From Azolla pinnata (Eukaryota; Streptophyta; Polypodiopsida; Salviniales; Salviniaceae): DNA of 49,935 nt. The notes under the pieces were generated by a model. It made no database searches. It was not told the DNA's origin and was given only the letters and a program-made list of their open reading frames with translations. Both the position numbers and the translations under genes were made by a program. Below, in pieces: positions 25,001-37,753 of this stretch (position 1 is its first letter; every line of letters begins with the position of its first letter). The stretch is from positions 15,163 to 65,097 of the forward strand of contig JBBBWG010027146.1 of assembly GCA_037176905.1 (NCBI GenBank), read 5' to 3'.

Positions 25001-25159
25001 TTTATATAGCACATTGTGTCTGCAAAAAGAAAGGAAAAAAAAAACTTCAAGCAGAATAACAAAATGCGGTGCTTTCGAACCTTTCGCTTCCAGCTTGGGC
25101 AGCAGAATACTGGGAGCTGTTTTTTCTCCTATGCTGAAAAAAACCCCCCCCCGAAAAAG
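22024..25159. other. Spacer between convergent NERD-like and NEF1-like genes
   Basis: Holds the 3' untranslated regions of both genes at its ends. A short telomere-like run of tagggttagggttaggg lies near 22925-22945. Around 23585-23710 the phrase atttcagagctatt recurs several times at irregular spacing. A 229-bp tandem duplication follows (listed separately). No gene is recognised. Confidence 0.6.
23882..24340. repeat. 229-bp tandem duplication, two copies
   Basis: Copy one begins near 23882 and copy two near 24110; the landmark gcttgataa occurs at 23901 and 24130, 229 bp apart. The copies are very similar over caaaaccgatccgctttaga, aacgtacattgaagagcgtt and agagttatcaaaaagaggtt blocks, so the event is fairly recent. 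Both copies read as short similar ORFs on the minus strand, but no domain is recognised. Confidence 0.9.
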
Positions 25160-28100
25160 CTAGATGAACTTCATGCCAGCTATTCGAATATGCCTCGAAA
25201 CCAGGTATTGTACCAAAGCATAGATTATGCCCAGCAGCGACAGAGCCCGAACGGTGTCAAGATCAGTCACGACAAGAGGGGGGAAGTTGAGCGGGGTCAC
25301 CAGCAAAAGCCACATGTCAGGCTGCTTCAAGCTATCCCACATGAAGCGGTTGAAGAGCGCATGATTGGGTATAGTCAAGAGCAGTAACAGCAAGTTCTTT
25401 ACGACGAAGAAGATGCCAGGGCCTCCGCTTTCCAGGCCCCATGCGCCACTCTGATGGCTGAACCATATCTCCTCCCACAGTTTCCACACTGCTGCGCTGA
25501 CCAGATAGACTGATATAACCAATGTAACCGGGAAGTAGCGCTGTCGGTCCCCGAATCCAGTTAGCATGCTTGAATCTTGGTTGAGTAGGAGCAAGATCGG
25601 AGCCAGCACGAAAATGGCTAGATTCGAACCCCCCGTGAACTTTGCGTTCAGGATAAGGCACAGCACGAAGCAAAGGCCGGTGGCTATATTCCCGATGGCT
25701 GGCATCCATGAGCCCTCGGCGGTTAGCTTCTTCACCGTCAACGATGCTGTGATCGATGAGTGCTGCTGAAGAAGCCTGTGCTTCGGAGCAAAGCCTGATG
25801 AGCTGCTTGGCTGAGCCCAGTTTCTTCCTTTCTCCATCGCCTTCTCTTTCAATAACGATGCAAGCACATACTTTATATGCAGCGCAATCACCATGAAGAT
25901 GCTGGCATAAATACCCAACAACGCAGCTCTCGACCCTTCCACAGCCAGCAATGCCAACGACCTCTCCTCCTCTTCATCGCCATTAACATTTGCAATACTA
26001 AGCCTCGCTTGGCCTTCGACGAAATACATAACTGGCAAGAGAGCAACGAGCAACGCGAATATCCACGGCATGTAGCTTGGGCTTGATGTCGACGGAAGGT
26101 GCGTGAACACTAGGAAAGTGGTGAAGCATAGTGAAGCTGCCACGAATAGCGCATGCAAGATGGGGACATGCATGAAATACTGAGTACAGACGTATACACC
26201 GAGGCAGAGACCAACCCCTATGGCATACAGGAGTCGCAGCTCGACAATATACTGCACAGGAATAACTGAGGTAACCGCAGCTAGTGATGTGACGACAGCT
26301 AACACCAGAAGCCACACAGGCCATCCTGGCCTCTGTTCATGAAGACCATAAATTGTCATATCATCAACTAGATGTCGAGGTGTGTGATTCGAGTCCCACC
26401 AAAATGTCCAAGCCTGTGGAACAGGCGGCTGCAGAAGTATAAGGCAAATCCCTATTGCAGCCACCAACACAAGGGCCCTCTTGGCAGCCTGCAAGCAATT
26501 TTCAATTCAGAGCATTAAACCTCCAAAATCGATAAATCAGCAAGTTTTCGACAAGGTTTCTCTCATCTGAAAACAAGATTTGTCTCATCTTTACTAACCT
26601 GCACATGTGAGAAATGGTATGTCACAATGGGCGTACTTCCGATAGCACATGCACAAATGAGCGATCCGAGAATGAGACCATCTGAGGGTGGGTGGCCCAT
26701 TGTCCATTGCAAGCTTTCAAAGAGTGTGTATCTACACACCCACACTGCTACGCACACAGCACTTGCGTGGGCAAAAGCTTGCCATGGCTTCATTCTCGAG
26801 CTTCCTTTCAACTTGTCTCTAGATGCACACATAAACTAATTCACTTCAGATATAGAATACCTCACCGAGCTGCACAAAGAATAGAGAAAAGAAGAAACCC
26901 CAAAAACCTTTATCATAAAGACCTACTTGTACAGTAGAAATGGTGGGCACACCGCAAACAACAGCACAGTAGTTTCCCATAAAACATGTTGTGTTGATAG
27001 GAAAAGAATCGAAAGCTTGGCAGAGTAGAGGCATGTCAAAACACAGCTTGTCAAGGTATGGATACGGTTCTCTGCTAAAAGTCGATGCACCAAGAGCAAG
27101 CCAATTGACGTAGTAAGGATAACCATGTAGCTTGGATAAACCACATCCTCTTCAAATCCCACAAAGTAATTGTTAGAATAATTATGGAGCCTACTCTCCA
27201 GTTGACCAACAAGGGCAGCATGACCAATGAGACCCAGATCTGCTAGCAAACGAACCTTCGGAGGAAGAAGTAGGAGACCTGGAATAGCAAGGGCTAGAGC
27301 TCCACTTCCTATTAGAAGCTTGCAGATACTCTTCAGCATCACTCCCCCTAACCAAACATTCAGAAACCAGAAGTTGTGCACAACGAACCATGCGAATGGC
27401 ACAGTAGCTGCAACGGCGAAAATGAAATACGAAGAGAGAGTTTTCTTCATACAAAAGTGTGATATGTAGAAAGCTGATACAAGTGGCGCTGGAAAAAACT
27501 GCATCACAGAAGTTACTCATGAGAACACTTGTGTCATATTTTCAGATCTTTAGATCATAATTTTCTGTACTATTGAGTGACATTGAAACGCAATGTTTAC
27601 AACATACATCATGTTCAGCTTGCCAATACTAGAAAATCGAGCAAACGATGATATGCTAGAAGGATCTAATGCCTTGAAAAAGAATGCAAACCAGGAAGAA
27701 CAAAAACAGAAATGAATCTCTGATAAAAACTGAAAAATGAGATGAGCGGAAACCCACTCACTCTAGACTACCATCAAGATGCTGGAAAAAGGATCTAATG
27801 CTGTGAAACAGACCGCAAGCAAGGACTAGTGAAAACAGTAATGAACCATTGATCACAACTGAAAAATGAGATGGGTGGAACTCCACTCACTCTAGACTAC
27901 CATCAAAATGGTCACAGTAATCTTCCTAACAACTGAAGAAGAAAGGAAAAATTAAACAGGATGTTTGAAATACCAATCGAAGTAAATTGAACAAGCAATG
28001 AAATGCAGCGTTCTATGCAAGGAACAAATAGTGGAACCAGTAATGAATCTCTGATAACTGAAAAATGAACCCCACTCACTCTAGACTTCCCTCAAAATGG

Positions 28101-30397
28101 TCACAGTAATCTTCCTCACTATAGGAGAAGAAGGGAAATGTCAATGGGATCATAGAGCAGCCTGTCTTGAAAGTCCACAAATCTGTGTATGGCAAGAATG
28201 ATAGGGCCAAGCTGAAGGCTTTGATGCCTTAGCAGTAAATAATCATCTGTAGCTTCGAAAAGCCAGTAAGCACTAGGGAATGAAAAAAGAGAATGTGCAC
28301 AAACACATAAAAATCCATCTAATTATAAGTTGCCTGAACCAGATTATAGTTGATCCAAGATATGCCAAGCATGTAAAGAGAAACAAGGGAAATTAAAATG
28401 CTTGATTACAATATTGAGAAGGTACGACAGTTTTCTGCTGGAATCAAAGGCAGAATAACAGCTATGATGGTCAGAATCCCAACTACCCTGAATCCAAATA
28501 CTCAAAGATTACAAATTTAACACTGGTTTCAGCTGGAAGCAATGGCCAGCAGATGAAAATGAGTTGGAAGTGTGAAACGATCTGTAGCCAAGCAATTCCC
28601 TAAACAGAAACTTCTATATATAAATACATTTCCTAATAGCAATGTACCATTGAGAGACATTTGACTATGGACACCACCATTAGAAACGGTGCAGTCTTCC
28701 TAGTTATCACAGTTTCGGCCAAAGAGGCAGTCCCAAGACCATCACCCAATTCTTTTGCAACGTGTTTTTCTCTATGCATCGTTTTTATTACTTGTTCACA
28801 AGTTTTAGCCTACAGGAATGACAAAGATACTAAATCCAGTAGCTACTGTTCTATCATTTAGTAAACAGGACATAGATGTAGTCAAATATCCCCTCTTACA
28901 ACTAACCAAGAATCACAATTTCCTAATTCTTGAATTTCAGAGGAGCAACAATATTTGTTTCGTGAGGGAGCCTCCTTATATCCTGTTGAAACTGTGACTC
29001 GTAAAATCAACTCAATAGTTGACCAGTACATAAATTTGTTTGGTGAATCCCCTCCGTTTCTACACTCAATTTAAGCCTGGGATGAAATGAAGATGTTTAT
29101 TCCCAAAAGACAATAAAAAATATACGAAAAAGCAGTTTAAATAGAAAATGAGGATTAATTGATAATTGGAAAATGTGACAAGTGTAGTCTGTACCTTGAG
29201 AGGGAGACCAACTACCAACGACGCACAAAGAGATGCAAGCATCATTGCCCCAGTGAGAATAACTGAGCTGAAAGCATCACCAATGAGACCCATGCCAAAA
29301 GCACCCATGGCTAACACACCTCCCAATAGAGCAATCGATACGAAAAGATAGCTCCAAGGTGCTGGGATGTGAATGTATTGACCGAACGAGAAGAAGATAA
29401 CTCTCACCTCCAAGCATATAACAATCACGAATAACGCAATTGCTCCATTTACGAGGCGGACCTGCCGGAACTGCTTGGGATTCTTCGCGATCCACCATAG
29501 AGCCCCTTTTGTTGAGCAATAGAGCTGGAAAAGCAAAGGCACAAAGAAAAGCAAGAGGACTTCGCAGATTGCATTGAGCGAGGACAAGATATGAGCGTGA
29601 TGGATCCCGACGTACAGCAGAAGTGGTAGAAACAATAAGGTCAAGGTGTGAAAAGTGGCATCGAGCGGCCCAAGGATCAATGCTTCCTCGACGATCTGGC
29701 CTCCATAGCTCTTATCGGCCTTATTCTTGAAGGACGATTGTAAGGGCAAGGAGAAGAGCCAATACATCTCAAATAGAGTAACCATGAGGTAGAACGGCGA
29801 ATTTACGATTCCGACGGAGGCTATGATGCCCCAAACTTGTATCGCTGAAGCTGCGAAAGGTATACATGCAAACAAGAGCCGTTCGAGGGCGAGGACAACC
29901 GTAGGGTTCTCCATCTGCAGCCATCGGAATTGCAGAGATGCCCAGACTCCGATGAGGAAATTGAGCTCGAACGAGAGAAGGATGCCGAGGCAATACAAGG
30001 GCAACGATACCATCGAAGAGAAGCTCGGCCCCGAGAAAAGGAGGGCGAGCTGAGACGCGAAGAGAGAGCCCCATATGCCGAAAAAGGCGCCATGCTTGAT
30101 GTGGAGCGAATCGAGGATGTACGAAAGCATGAGGCCGAGAGTGAGGGTTCCGAGGACAGGCCTCCCACCCATCCCTAACAGTATGATGGCACCTGGCACC
30201 AGTGCGATTCCGATCCTCACATTGTACATGAAGCTACCTGCTGAGAAACGAGGATCTGCGGATCTCGAGCGGGTTCCATTGAAGCTCGACGAAGGTAACG
30301 ACGACAACGGAGAGGAGGAGGAGGAGGGGGATGATCTCACGTCTTGTATAATGGGGGACATCATGGCGGATGCCCTGGTTCTAAAAGGCGAATCCAT
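25160..30397 (-). CDS. NEF1: NEF1-like multi-pass membrane protein (NO EXINE FORMATION 1 family), four exons
   Basis: Arabidopsis NEF1 is a plastid integral membrane protein needed for pollen exine. My model is complement(join(25160..26488, 26599..26818, 26927..27498, 29195..30397)), 1,107 aa, close to the ~1,120 aa of Arabidopsis NEF1, with all junctions GT-AG and in phase. The N-terminus is Ser-rich, then SADPRFSAGSFMYNVRIGIALVPG starts a series of many hydrophobic segments running to the end. Recognisable blocks include LQFRWLQMENPTVVLALERL, LESRLHNYSNNYFVGFEEDV, MKPWQAFAH, LLNQDSSMLTGFGDRQRYFP and YALVQYLVSRH. The start is the ATG at 30397 (good context, ggATGg); an upstream in-frame extension has only non-ATG starts. 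A (GA)n tract lies about 200 bp upstream. In a spore-bearing plant the role may be in the spore wall, but that is inference. Confidence 0.92.
27650..28140. repeat. Degenerate repeat inside NEF1-like intron 1
   Basis: The phrase ctgaaaaatgag, then cccactcactctagact, then ccatcaa(a/g)atg recurs near 27730, 27860 and 28060, and tggtcacagtaatcttcct occurs twice (27909 and 28092). It lies within the 1.7-kb first intron (27499-29194) and looks like two or three diverged tandem copies of about 120-200 bp. I see nothing else in that intron. Confidence 0.7.
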
Positions 30398-30595
30398 CCT
30401 CCGATTCGATCGATGGGGCGCTTCCTTTTCTTCCTGCGCCACCAAAGAAGCAACTGGGGAGACAAAGAAGTGGGTCCGGGTCGGCTTTCTGCAACAGCTC
30501 CTGGATCTCTCTGATGCAGCCGAATCTCCGAAAGGATCGGAAACAGACGACGGGGAAAGACGGGCAAAAAGAATCTGCCGCTGCGCTCTGCTTCA

Positions 30596-30619
30596 CTCTC
30601 TCTCTCTCTCTCTCTCTCT
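30596..30619. repeat. (CT)n/(GA)n microsatellite in the NEF1-like leader
   Basis: About 24 bases of pure CT on the plus strand, which is GA on the coding strand of the NEF1-like gene, roughly 200 bases before its ATG. GA/CT tracts are common near plant transcription start sites and may bind GAGA-binding factors, but no function is shown here. Confidence 0.85.
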
Positions 30620-30961
30620 GTCGAGCTCCTCGCAATCTCTGAGACGCTCAGCCTCTCTGATGCGTTAGCTTACCTGGAGTGCAGCGCGGCTCCGGCGGAG
30701 CGAGGCGGCCTGTGCCCGATCTGGGAGCTCGTCTCTTCCGCAGAGAATCGCCATAGCTTTCCACAGGACTTCCTTCCTTGCTTCATTTCACTTCTACACA
30801 AAAGAAACTGAAGAAAGAGAAGAATTGAAGAAAGAATTGAAGAAAGAAATGAAACTGCTGATGCAAAATAAAATGCTTCAAAACCTGCCTGTAATTGCTT
30901 CGAATCGGATCAATCCATCATAATTTTCCATCTTGTCTCGGATGCGATTCCTTGTATGACG

Positions 30962-31275
30962 CTGATCGATTCGTGCCCCAATCAAGAAGAATCGATTCAT
31001 TCATGTATGACGCTAATCGATTCGTGCCCCAATCGAAAAGAATCGCTTCGTTCCTGTATGACGCTAATCGATTCGTGCCCCAATCGAAAAGAATCGCTTC
31101 ATTCCTGTATGATGCCAATCGATTCGTGCCCCGATCGAAAAGAATCGATTCGTTCCTGTATGATGCTAATCGATTCGTTCCTGTATGATGCTAATCGATT
31201 CGTGTCCCGATCGAAAAGAATCGATTCATTCCTGACTGACGCTAATCGATTCGTGCCCAATTGAAAAGAATTGGA
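30962..31275. repeat. 51-bp minisatellite with ATCGATT core, about six copies
   Basis: Units begin ctaatcgattcgtgcccc at 30962, 31013, 31064, 31115, 31191 and 31242, with a 25-bp truncated unit at 31166. Each contains one or two AATCGATT palindromes. As 51 is a multiple of three, frames on both strands stay open and repeat every 17 residues; these ORFs have no start context or domain and are treated as artefacts. Confidence 0.95.
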
Positions 31276-31800
31276 GTGGCTCCATCGCCCTGATGATCTC
31301 CACGGAGCTCGATGATCGGCCAAGATTCCGACGCCAATCAGCTCATATTTCTCGACTTAGAGGTTTTCAATGGTTTTGAATCCAAGATCGATTGCGCCAA
31401 GACTCGACGATGACCAATTCTTGTTCTCCACGAGGTCTATAGTTCAAAATCCAGATCATTGCAAACAAAAAGTTTGTCTATCTCAAACACAATGCTCATA
31501 TAATGATAATTATTTTATGTCCATGGAATCAGAGTGGCTCAATCACCTAGATGATCAAAAGAGCTATAGACATGGCCAAGATTCGATGACGGTCGATTCC
31601 TGTTCTCTGCTAGGTTCTTGGTTCGAATCCAAACCTGATGTAACATAACTCCATCTATCTCAAACACAATTCTCAATTTACTACTAATTGATTCATTTCT
31701 TGGGAATCAGACTCTCTTGCATGCATCCCTTCATCACCCTTCTAAGCTCTTCATTTCTAGTTAACACCTAGATGATCAGAAGAGCTGGAAACGAGCCTAG
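31266..31800. repeat. Diverged repeat family with a tRNA-like B-box word
   Basis: A block of the form gagtggctcaatcacctaga, then agagct, then ggccaagattcgatgacg, then ttggttcgaatcca occurs near 31270 and 31530, with partial copies near 31390 and 31760. The second copy contains ggttcgaatcc, a good match to a Pol III B box, but the supposed A box is too far away. It may be a decayed SINE or just a degenerate tandem repeat. Confidence 0.45.
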
Positions 31801-32253
31801 ATTAAACCATGATCGGCTTCCTATATGTATTGCAAGCAAGCTCTTACCAAGAACCTAGATCCCATGGCTTTATCGATAGGCTCGTTGATGCTCTGTAGAA
31901 ACCCCAAACTTCAAGTGTATCACAAGCTTCAAGCCAATTGTGATTTTCCTTCATTTTCTTCTAGGGTATAAGATTGCAAAGCCATGCTGGTTAGGTGCCC
32001 TATATTGTTGCATTCATGTATCTAACACCATCCCAAACTTGTCATGTTGGATCCGGATGGCCTTAGTCATTGGTAAGCTCCATGAGGGCACCAAAACAAA
32101 GCCTATGTTCCCAAAGCAAAAATGAAACATAAATACAATATTAGTATCATGAAGACCCCTTGCCATTGCGCATCCATTGGTAGTAATGAAATATTGATTC
32201 ATGGAATGTGTGGTTGCAAATTTACTGAGGCTAATGCAATCTAGATGAACCAA

Positions 32254-32284
<31 letters not shown>

Positions 32285-32529
32285 AAAGGAAAAAAAGGTT
32301 TGAAATGTGAACACATGATAATTTTATCATACCACTACTCACCCCTTTCACAATCTGCTGATCCCATCATCTATATATAGGGACAAAAGTCATTTGAGCC
32401 CTTAACAATTTTAGGCTCACTAAGTACTACGGTTGAGCTTGTACAATGTGGTTTGACCACAAGCACAATCCTTCGTATCTCTTGTCCACAATTTCAAACT
32501 TTCAAATTCTTGTTGTTACGTGATATCCT
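31801..32529. other. Spacer with an (AAAT)n microsatellite
   Basis: No gene recognised. A run of aataaataaataaataaa lies at about 32252-32286. The remainder is AT-rich and leads into the large satellite array. Confidence 0.6.
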
Positions 32530-33576
32530 GCTTCATTAGCTTTAATTCAAGTGTCTGAACTCTAAAATCTGATACCATACAAAGAGGTTATAAGCTTTTT
32601 GATGCAGGTAGTCGCTTTAGTCTTCCTCTTACTTATCTATGACACAACTTTACTTTTTCCTTTGTATCTCTTGCCCACCATTTCAAAATTTCAAATTCTT
32701 GCTATCACATGATAACATACTTTGTTACCATCGAGTCAAGTGTCCGAACTCTAAAATCCAATACCATACAAGGACGTTATGAGCTTTCCGATGCAGGTAG
32801 TCGCTCTTGTCCTCCCTCCCGCATCTCTACCGCACTTTTACTTTTTCCTTTGTATCTCTCATCCATAGTTTTAAAATTTCAAATTCTTGTTGTTTGAAGA
32901 TAGCCATATTCGTTAGCTTCGATTCAAGTGTTTAAACTCTAAAATCCGATACCTGCGAGGATGCTATGAGGTTTTTGATGTAGGCAGTGACTCTTGTCTT
33001 TCCATTCCTCATCTTTGACACACCTTTACTTTTTCGTTCGTATCTCTTGCCCACCATTTCAAAATTTCAAATTCTTGATGCTATATGATAGCTTGTTAGC
33101 ATCAATGCAACTATCAGAACTCTAAACTGCGATACAATACGAGCATGCTACGAGGTTTTTGATGCAAGCAATCGCTCTTCTCTTCCCCTTCCACATCTGT
33201 GACACACCTTTACTTTTTCCTTCGTATCTATCACCCAGAGTTTCAAAATCTAAAACTTTAGCTGTCATATGATAGCCTCCTTCTTTAACCTTGATTCAAA
33301 TGTCTGAATTGCAAAATTGGATACATATGAGGACTCTATGAGCTTTTTGATGGAAGTAGTCGCTCTTGTCTTCTTCTTTCTCATCAGTAATAGACCTTTA
33401 CTTTTTCTTTCGTAACTCTCTCACACAGTTTCAAAATCTAAAATTTTTGTCGCTGTATGATAGCTTCCTTCGTTAGCTTCGATTGAAGTAGCTGAACTCT
33501 AGAATTCAATACCATAGGAGCACGCTATGAGTTTTTTTATGAAAAGAGATGCTCTTTTTTTCCCCTTCCTCATTTG

Positions 33577-34044
33577 TGTCATGACAACGTGATATACTAC
33601 CAGTAATCGAACCAATGACCTCGACCAACAGATAAAGAAACCTTATACAATAGGACATATCATGTATATAATAATATTGTAATGTTCTCGAACAAGTAGT
33701 ATGTATATGTGCATTAAATTTAGGTGAATGTCCGCCACGTGGCGTGGCACGTGGCGCGCCATGCAGATGAATGCTAGCCATGTGGCATGTACATGCATGC
33801 CACTAGAAGATACATGCAGGTCACTAGAGGACCTATAAAATGATCCCCTCTTCCCTTGAACCATCTTGGTTCAACACCTTCGCAGCGCACCCCTTAGCCT
33901 TCTATTTACTCCAGCTGATCATTAATATAATTTAAACCATTATTTGCGTATCATTCGCTCTCCTTTTTCACTCCACTACCCTCTCTTATTATCATACTCG
34001 CTTGAGCCATATAGTATTCTTACGCTATTCGCTTGCCCCTGAAA
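33577..34044 (+). mobile_element. LTR-like insertion (possible solo LTR) in the satellite
   Basis: The satellite unit is broken after catttgtg and resumes with atttgtg then atacacctttac, so atttg or atttgtg is a likely target duplication (33572-33578 and 34045-34051). The insert of about 466 bp starts TGTCATGACA. It carries nested cacgtggc words at 33734-33760 and a TATAAAA at 33834-33840, followed by a transcript-leader-like stretch. The right end does not show the expected terminal CA, so the assignment is uncertain. Confidence 0.5.
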
Positions 34045-37000
34045 ATTTGTGATACACCTTTACTTTCTCTTTCATATCTATCGCCCACAGTTTCAAAATC
34101 TAAAATTTTTGTTGCCTATGATAACCGACTTCGTTTTCTTCGATTCAAGTGTCTGATCTCTAGAATCCAATATATTAGGAGGACGCTATTAGCTTTTTGA
34201 TGCAAGCAGCTCTTGTCTTCCCCTTCCTGATCTGTGACACACCTTTACTTTTTCCTTCATATCTCTCGCCCACAATTTCAAAATCTAAATTTTTTGCTAC
34301 CATATGATAGCCTCCTTCAGTAACTTCGATCCAAGTCTCTGAAATCTAAGATCCGATACCATACGAGAACTTTGTTAGATTTGATCCTAGTATCTAAACT
34401 CTAAAAGCCAATATTATACGAGAATGCTATGAGCTTTTTGATACATGCAATTGCTCTTGTCATCCCCTTCCTCATATATGACAAACCTTTACTTTTTCTT
34501 TCGTATCTCTCGCCCACAGTTTTAAAGTCTAAAACTTTTGTAAACATATGATAGCCTCTTTTGTTAGTTTCAATTTAAGTTATGAACCGTAAAATCCGAT
34601 ACCATATAAGAACGATATGAGCTTTGTGATGGAGGGACTCGCTTGTCTTCCCTTCCCTCATCTATAAGACTCCTTTACTTTTTCATTCATATATCTTGGC
34701 CACGATTTCAAAATTTAAAATTTTTGCTGTTATATGATAGCCTCCTTCCAAAGTTTCGACTCAAGTGTCTAATCTCTAAAATCTGATACAACATGAGAAC
34801 GTTATGAGCTTTTTGATACAGGTAGTTGCTCGTCTTCCCCTTCCTCATTTGTAAAACACCTTTACTTTTTCGTTCGTATCTCCTGCCCATGGTTTCAAAA
34901 TCTAAACTTTTTGCTGCTCTATTATAGAATCTTTCATTAGCATCAATTCAAGTGCCTGAACTCTAAACTCTGATACTATATGAGGAGGCTATGAGCTTTT
35001 TGATACAAACAGTCGCTCTTTTCTTCCCTTTCCTCATCTCTGACATACCTTTACTTTTTCCTTCGTATATGTTGCCCACAGTTTTAAAATCAAAACTTTT
35101 AGTTGTAGTATAATAGTGTTCGAGTTCACTTCGTGTCAAGTGCTAAAACTCTAAAATCTGATACCATATGAAGACACTATGAGCTTTTTGATGCAGGCAG
35201 TTGCTCTTGTCTTCCCCTTCCTCATCTGTGAAACACCTTTACTTTTTCCTTCATATCTCTTGGCCACGATTAAAAAATCTAAAATTTTTGTTATCATATG
35301 ATAGCTTGCTTCTTAAGCTTCGACTTAAGTGTTTAATCTCTAAAATCCGATACCATACAAGGACGTTATGAGCTCTTTGATGTATGGAGTCACTCTGGTC
35401 TTCCCCTTTCTCATCTAAGACAACTTTATTTTTTCCTCTGTAACTCTCACCCATAGTTTCAAAATCTAACCTTTTTTGCTACGATATGATAACGTCTTTC
35501 ATTAGCTTCGATTTAAGTGTCTGAACTCTAAAATCGAATACAATACAAGGATATTATGAACTTTTTGATGCACGCAGTCGCTCTTGTCTTCCCATTTCTC
35601 ATCCGTGACACACTTTTACTTTCTTCTTTGTATTTCTCGCCCACAATTTCAAAATTTCAAACTCTTACTGCCATATGATAGCCCCCTCCATTAGCTTCAA
35701 TTCATTTGTCTGAACTCTAAAATCTGATGCCATTCAAGAATGCTATGAGCTCTTTGATGAGCTATGAGCTTTTGTTTAAAATTTCTGTTCTTATATAATA
35801 GCCTGTTTTTGTTAGTTTTGATTGAAGTGTTTGAACTCTAAAAGCTATACCATACAAGCATGTTATGAGCTTTTTGATGCAGGTAGTCGCTCTTGTTTTC
35901 ACCTTTACTTTTTGCTTCGTATCTCTCGCCCATAGTTTCAAAAGTTCAAATTTCTGCTGCCATATGATAACTTGTTTCCTTAGATTCGAATGAAGTGTCT
36001 TAACTTGAAAATTCGATACCAGACGAGAACGCTATGAGCTTTTTGATTAAGGCAGTCGTTCTTGTCTTCCCATTTCTCATTTGTGCCACACCTGTACTTT
36101 TTCGTTCATATCTCTTACTTACAGTTTCAAAATCTACAATTTTTTATGTTATATGATAGCCTCATTCATTATCTTCGATTGGAAGGTATGAACTTAAAAT
36201 CTAAAACTATATGAGGATGCTATGAGCTTTATGATGTAAGTAGTAGCTCTTGTCTTCCTCTTCCTCATGTGTGAAACACCTTCACTTTTTCGTTCGTATC
36301 TCGTGCCCATAGTTTCAAAATTTCAAATTCTTGTTGCCATATGATATATGATAGCCTGCTTCGTTAGTTTTGATTCAAGTGAATGAACTCTAAAATCCGA
36401 TAGTATACGAGGATGCTTTGAGCTTTTTCATTTAGGCAGTCCCTTTTATTTTCCCTTTCTTCAACTGTGACACACCTTTACTTTTTCCTTTGTATCTCTC
36501 GCCTACAATTTTGGAAATTTAAAATTTTTGATGCCATATAATAGCTTGCTTCGTTAGCTTCAATTCAAGTGTCTGAACATTGAAATCCGATATCATAGGA
36601 AGAAACTATGAGCTTTTCGATACAGGTAGTCCGTCGTGTCTTCCCCTTCCTCATATGTGATACACCTTTACTTTTTCTTTTGTATCTCTTGCCAATGGTT
36701 TCAAAAGTTCAAATTTCTGTTGCCATATGAGAGCTTACTTCCTTAGATTCGAATGAAGTGCCTTAATTCGAAAATCCGATACCGTATGAGGACGCTGTGG
36801 GTGTTTTTATAAAGGTCGTTGCTCTTGTTTTCCCCTTTCTCATCTGTGACACGCATGTACTTTTTCTTTCGTATTTCTCGCCCACAGTTTCAAATTTTCA
36901 AATTCTTGTTGTCATATTATAGGTTCCTTCATTAGCTTCGATTCAACTGTTTCAACTCTAAATCTGATTCCATACGAGGACACTATGGGCTTTTTGATGC

Positions 37001-37167
37001 AGGTAGTCGCTCTTGTCTTCCCCTTCCTCATCTCTGACGCACCTTTACTTTTTGCTTTGTATCTCTCACCCACAATTTCAAAATTTAGCTATCGTATGAT
37101 TACCTCCTTCATTAGCTTCGATTCAAGTGTCTTAACTCTAAAATCCGACACCATACGAGAACACTAT

Positions 37168-37753
37168 CGTAGTGTATACGGTGCACCCTTTCAAAATAGT
37201 AAAAACATGAGGATAGATGATATCATATCCTGAATCTAGTACTATACGTGCATAGGATTGGACTTAAACCTTGTACCTTCACGTCACTAAATTGAGAGTT
37301 TTCCATTACACTAATGTCTCATAAGTGAGACTAGATGCATCCATATATTATAGAAGCATTTCATGTGCATTTCATACAAGAAAAGCCTGCATGCACGACT
37401 AGTGTGCATGAGCGCATGCACGACACATGTGCATGCACGCATGTATGCATAGCTTCTCTCCAGCTATATAAACAGGGCTGGTTGAAGCCTTGATTATCAA
37501 CTCATGATTTCAGAAATTATTATCATCTCAGGAATTCAGAAGATCAACTCATCAATTCAGAAGATCAACTCATCAATTCAGAAAATTATCATCAGCGATC
37601 ATCAGGAGCTTGTCGGGAAGATTCTGGAGGATTAATCTATAAACTCATTTCAACCCATCTTGCTCTTCTTTCTTTCATTCTCTACTTCTCCTCGTCCAAG
37701 ACCCCAGTGGTCATCACCCGACTCACGTGAAGATCTGGCGTCGTACAACACGA
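37168..37753 (+). mobile_element. Second LTR-like insertion in the satellite
   Basis: The satellite unit is interrupted after gagaacactat (about 37167) and resumes with aacgcaatgacctttttta, where aacgctatgagctttttgat would be expected. The insert begins near tgtatacggtgc and ends cgtcgtacaaca. Between lie an array of catgca/gcatgcac words (37385-37450) and a TATATAAA at 37465-37472. Organisation resembles the insertion at 33577 although the sequence differs. A clean target duplication was not found. Confidence 0.45.

Noticed and set aside
30895..31264. ORFs with a 17-residue period on both strands
   Set aside because: Direct product of the 51-bp repeat (a multiple of three); no start context, domain or splice support.
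31530..31640. Possible tRNA gene or SINE promoter at a ggttcgaatcc word
   Set aside because: No acceptor-stem pairing or anticodon arm seen, and the A-box-like word is too far away; kept only as a diverged repeat.
33506..33864. ORFs of 73-91 codons across the left LTR-like insertion
   Set aside because: They span the junction of satellite and insertion, so they cannot be conserved genes.
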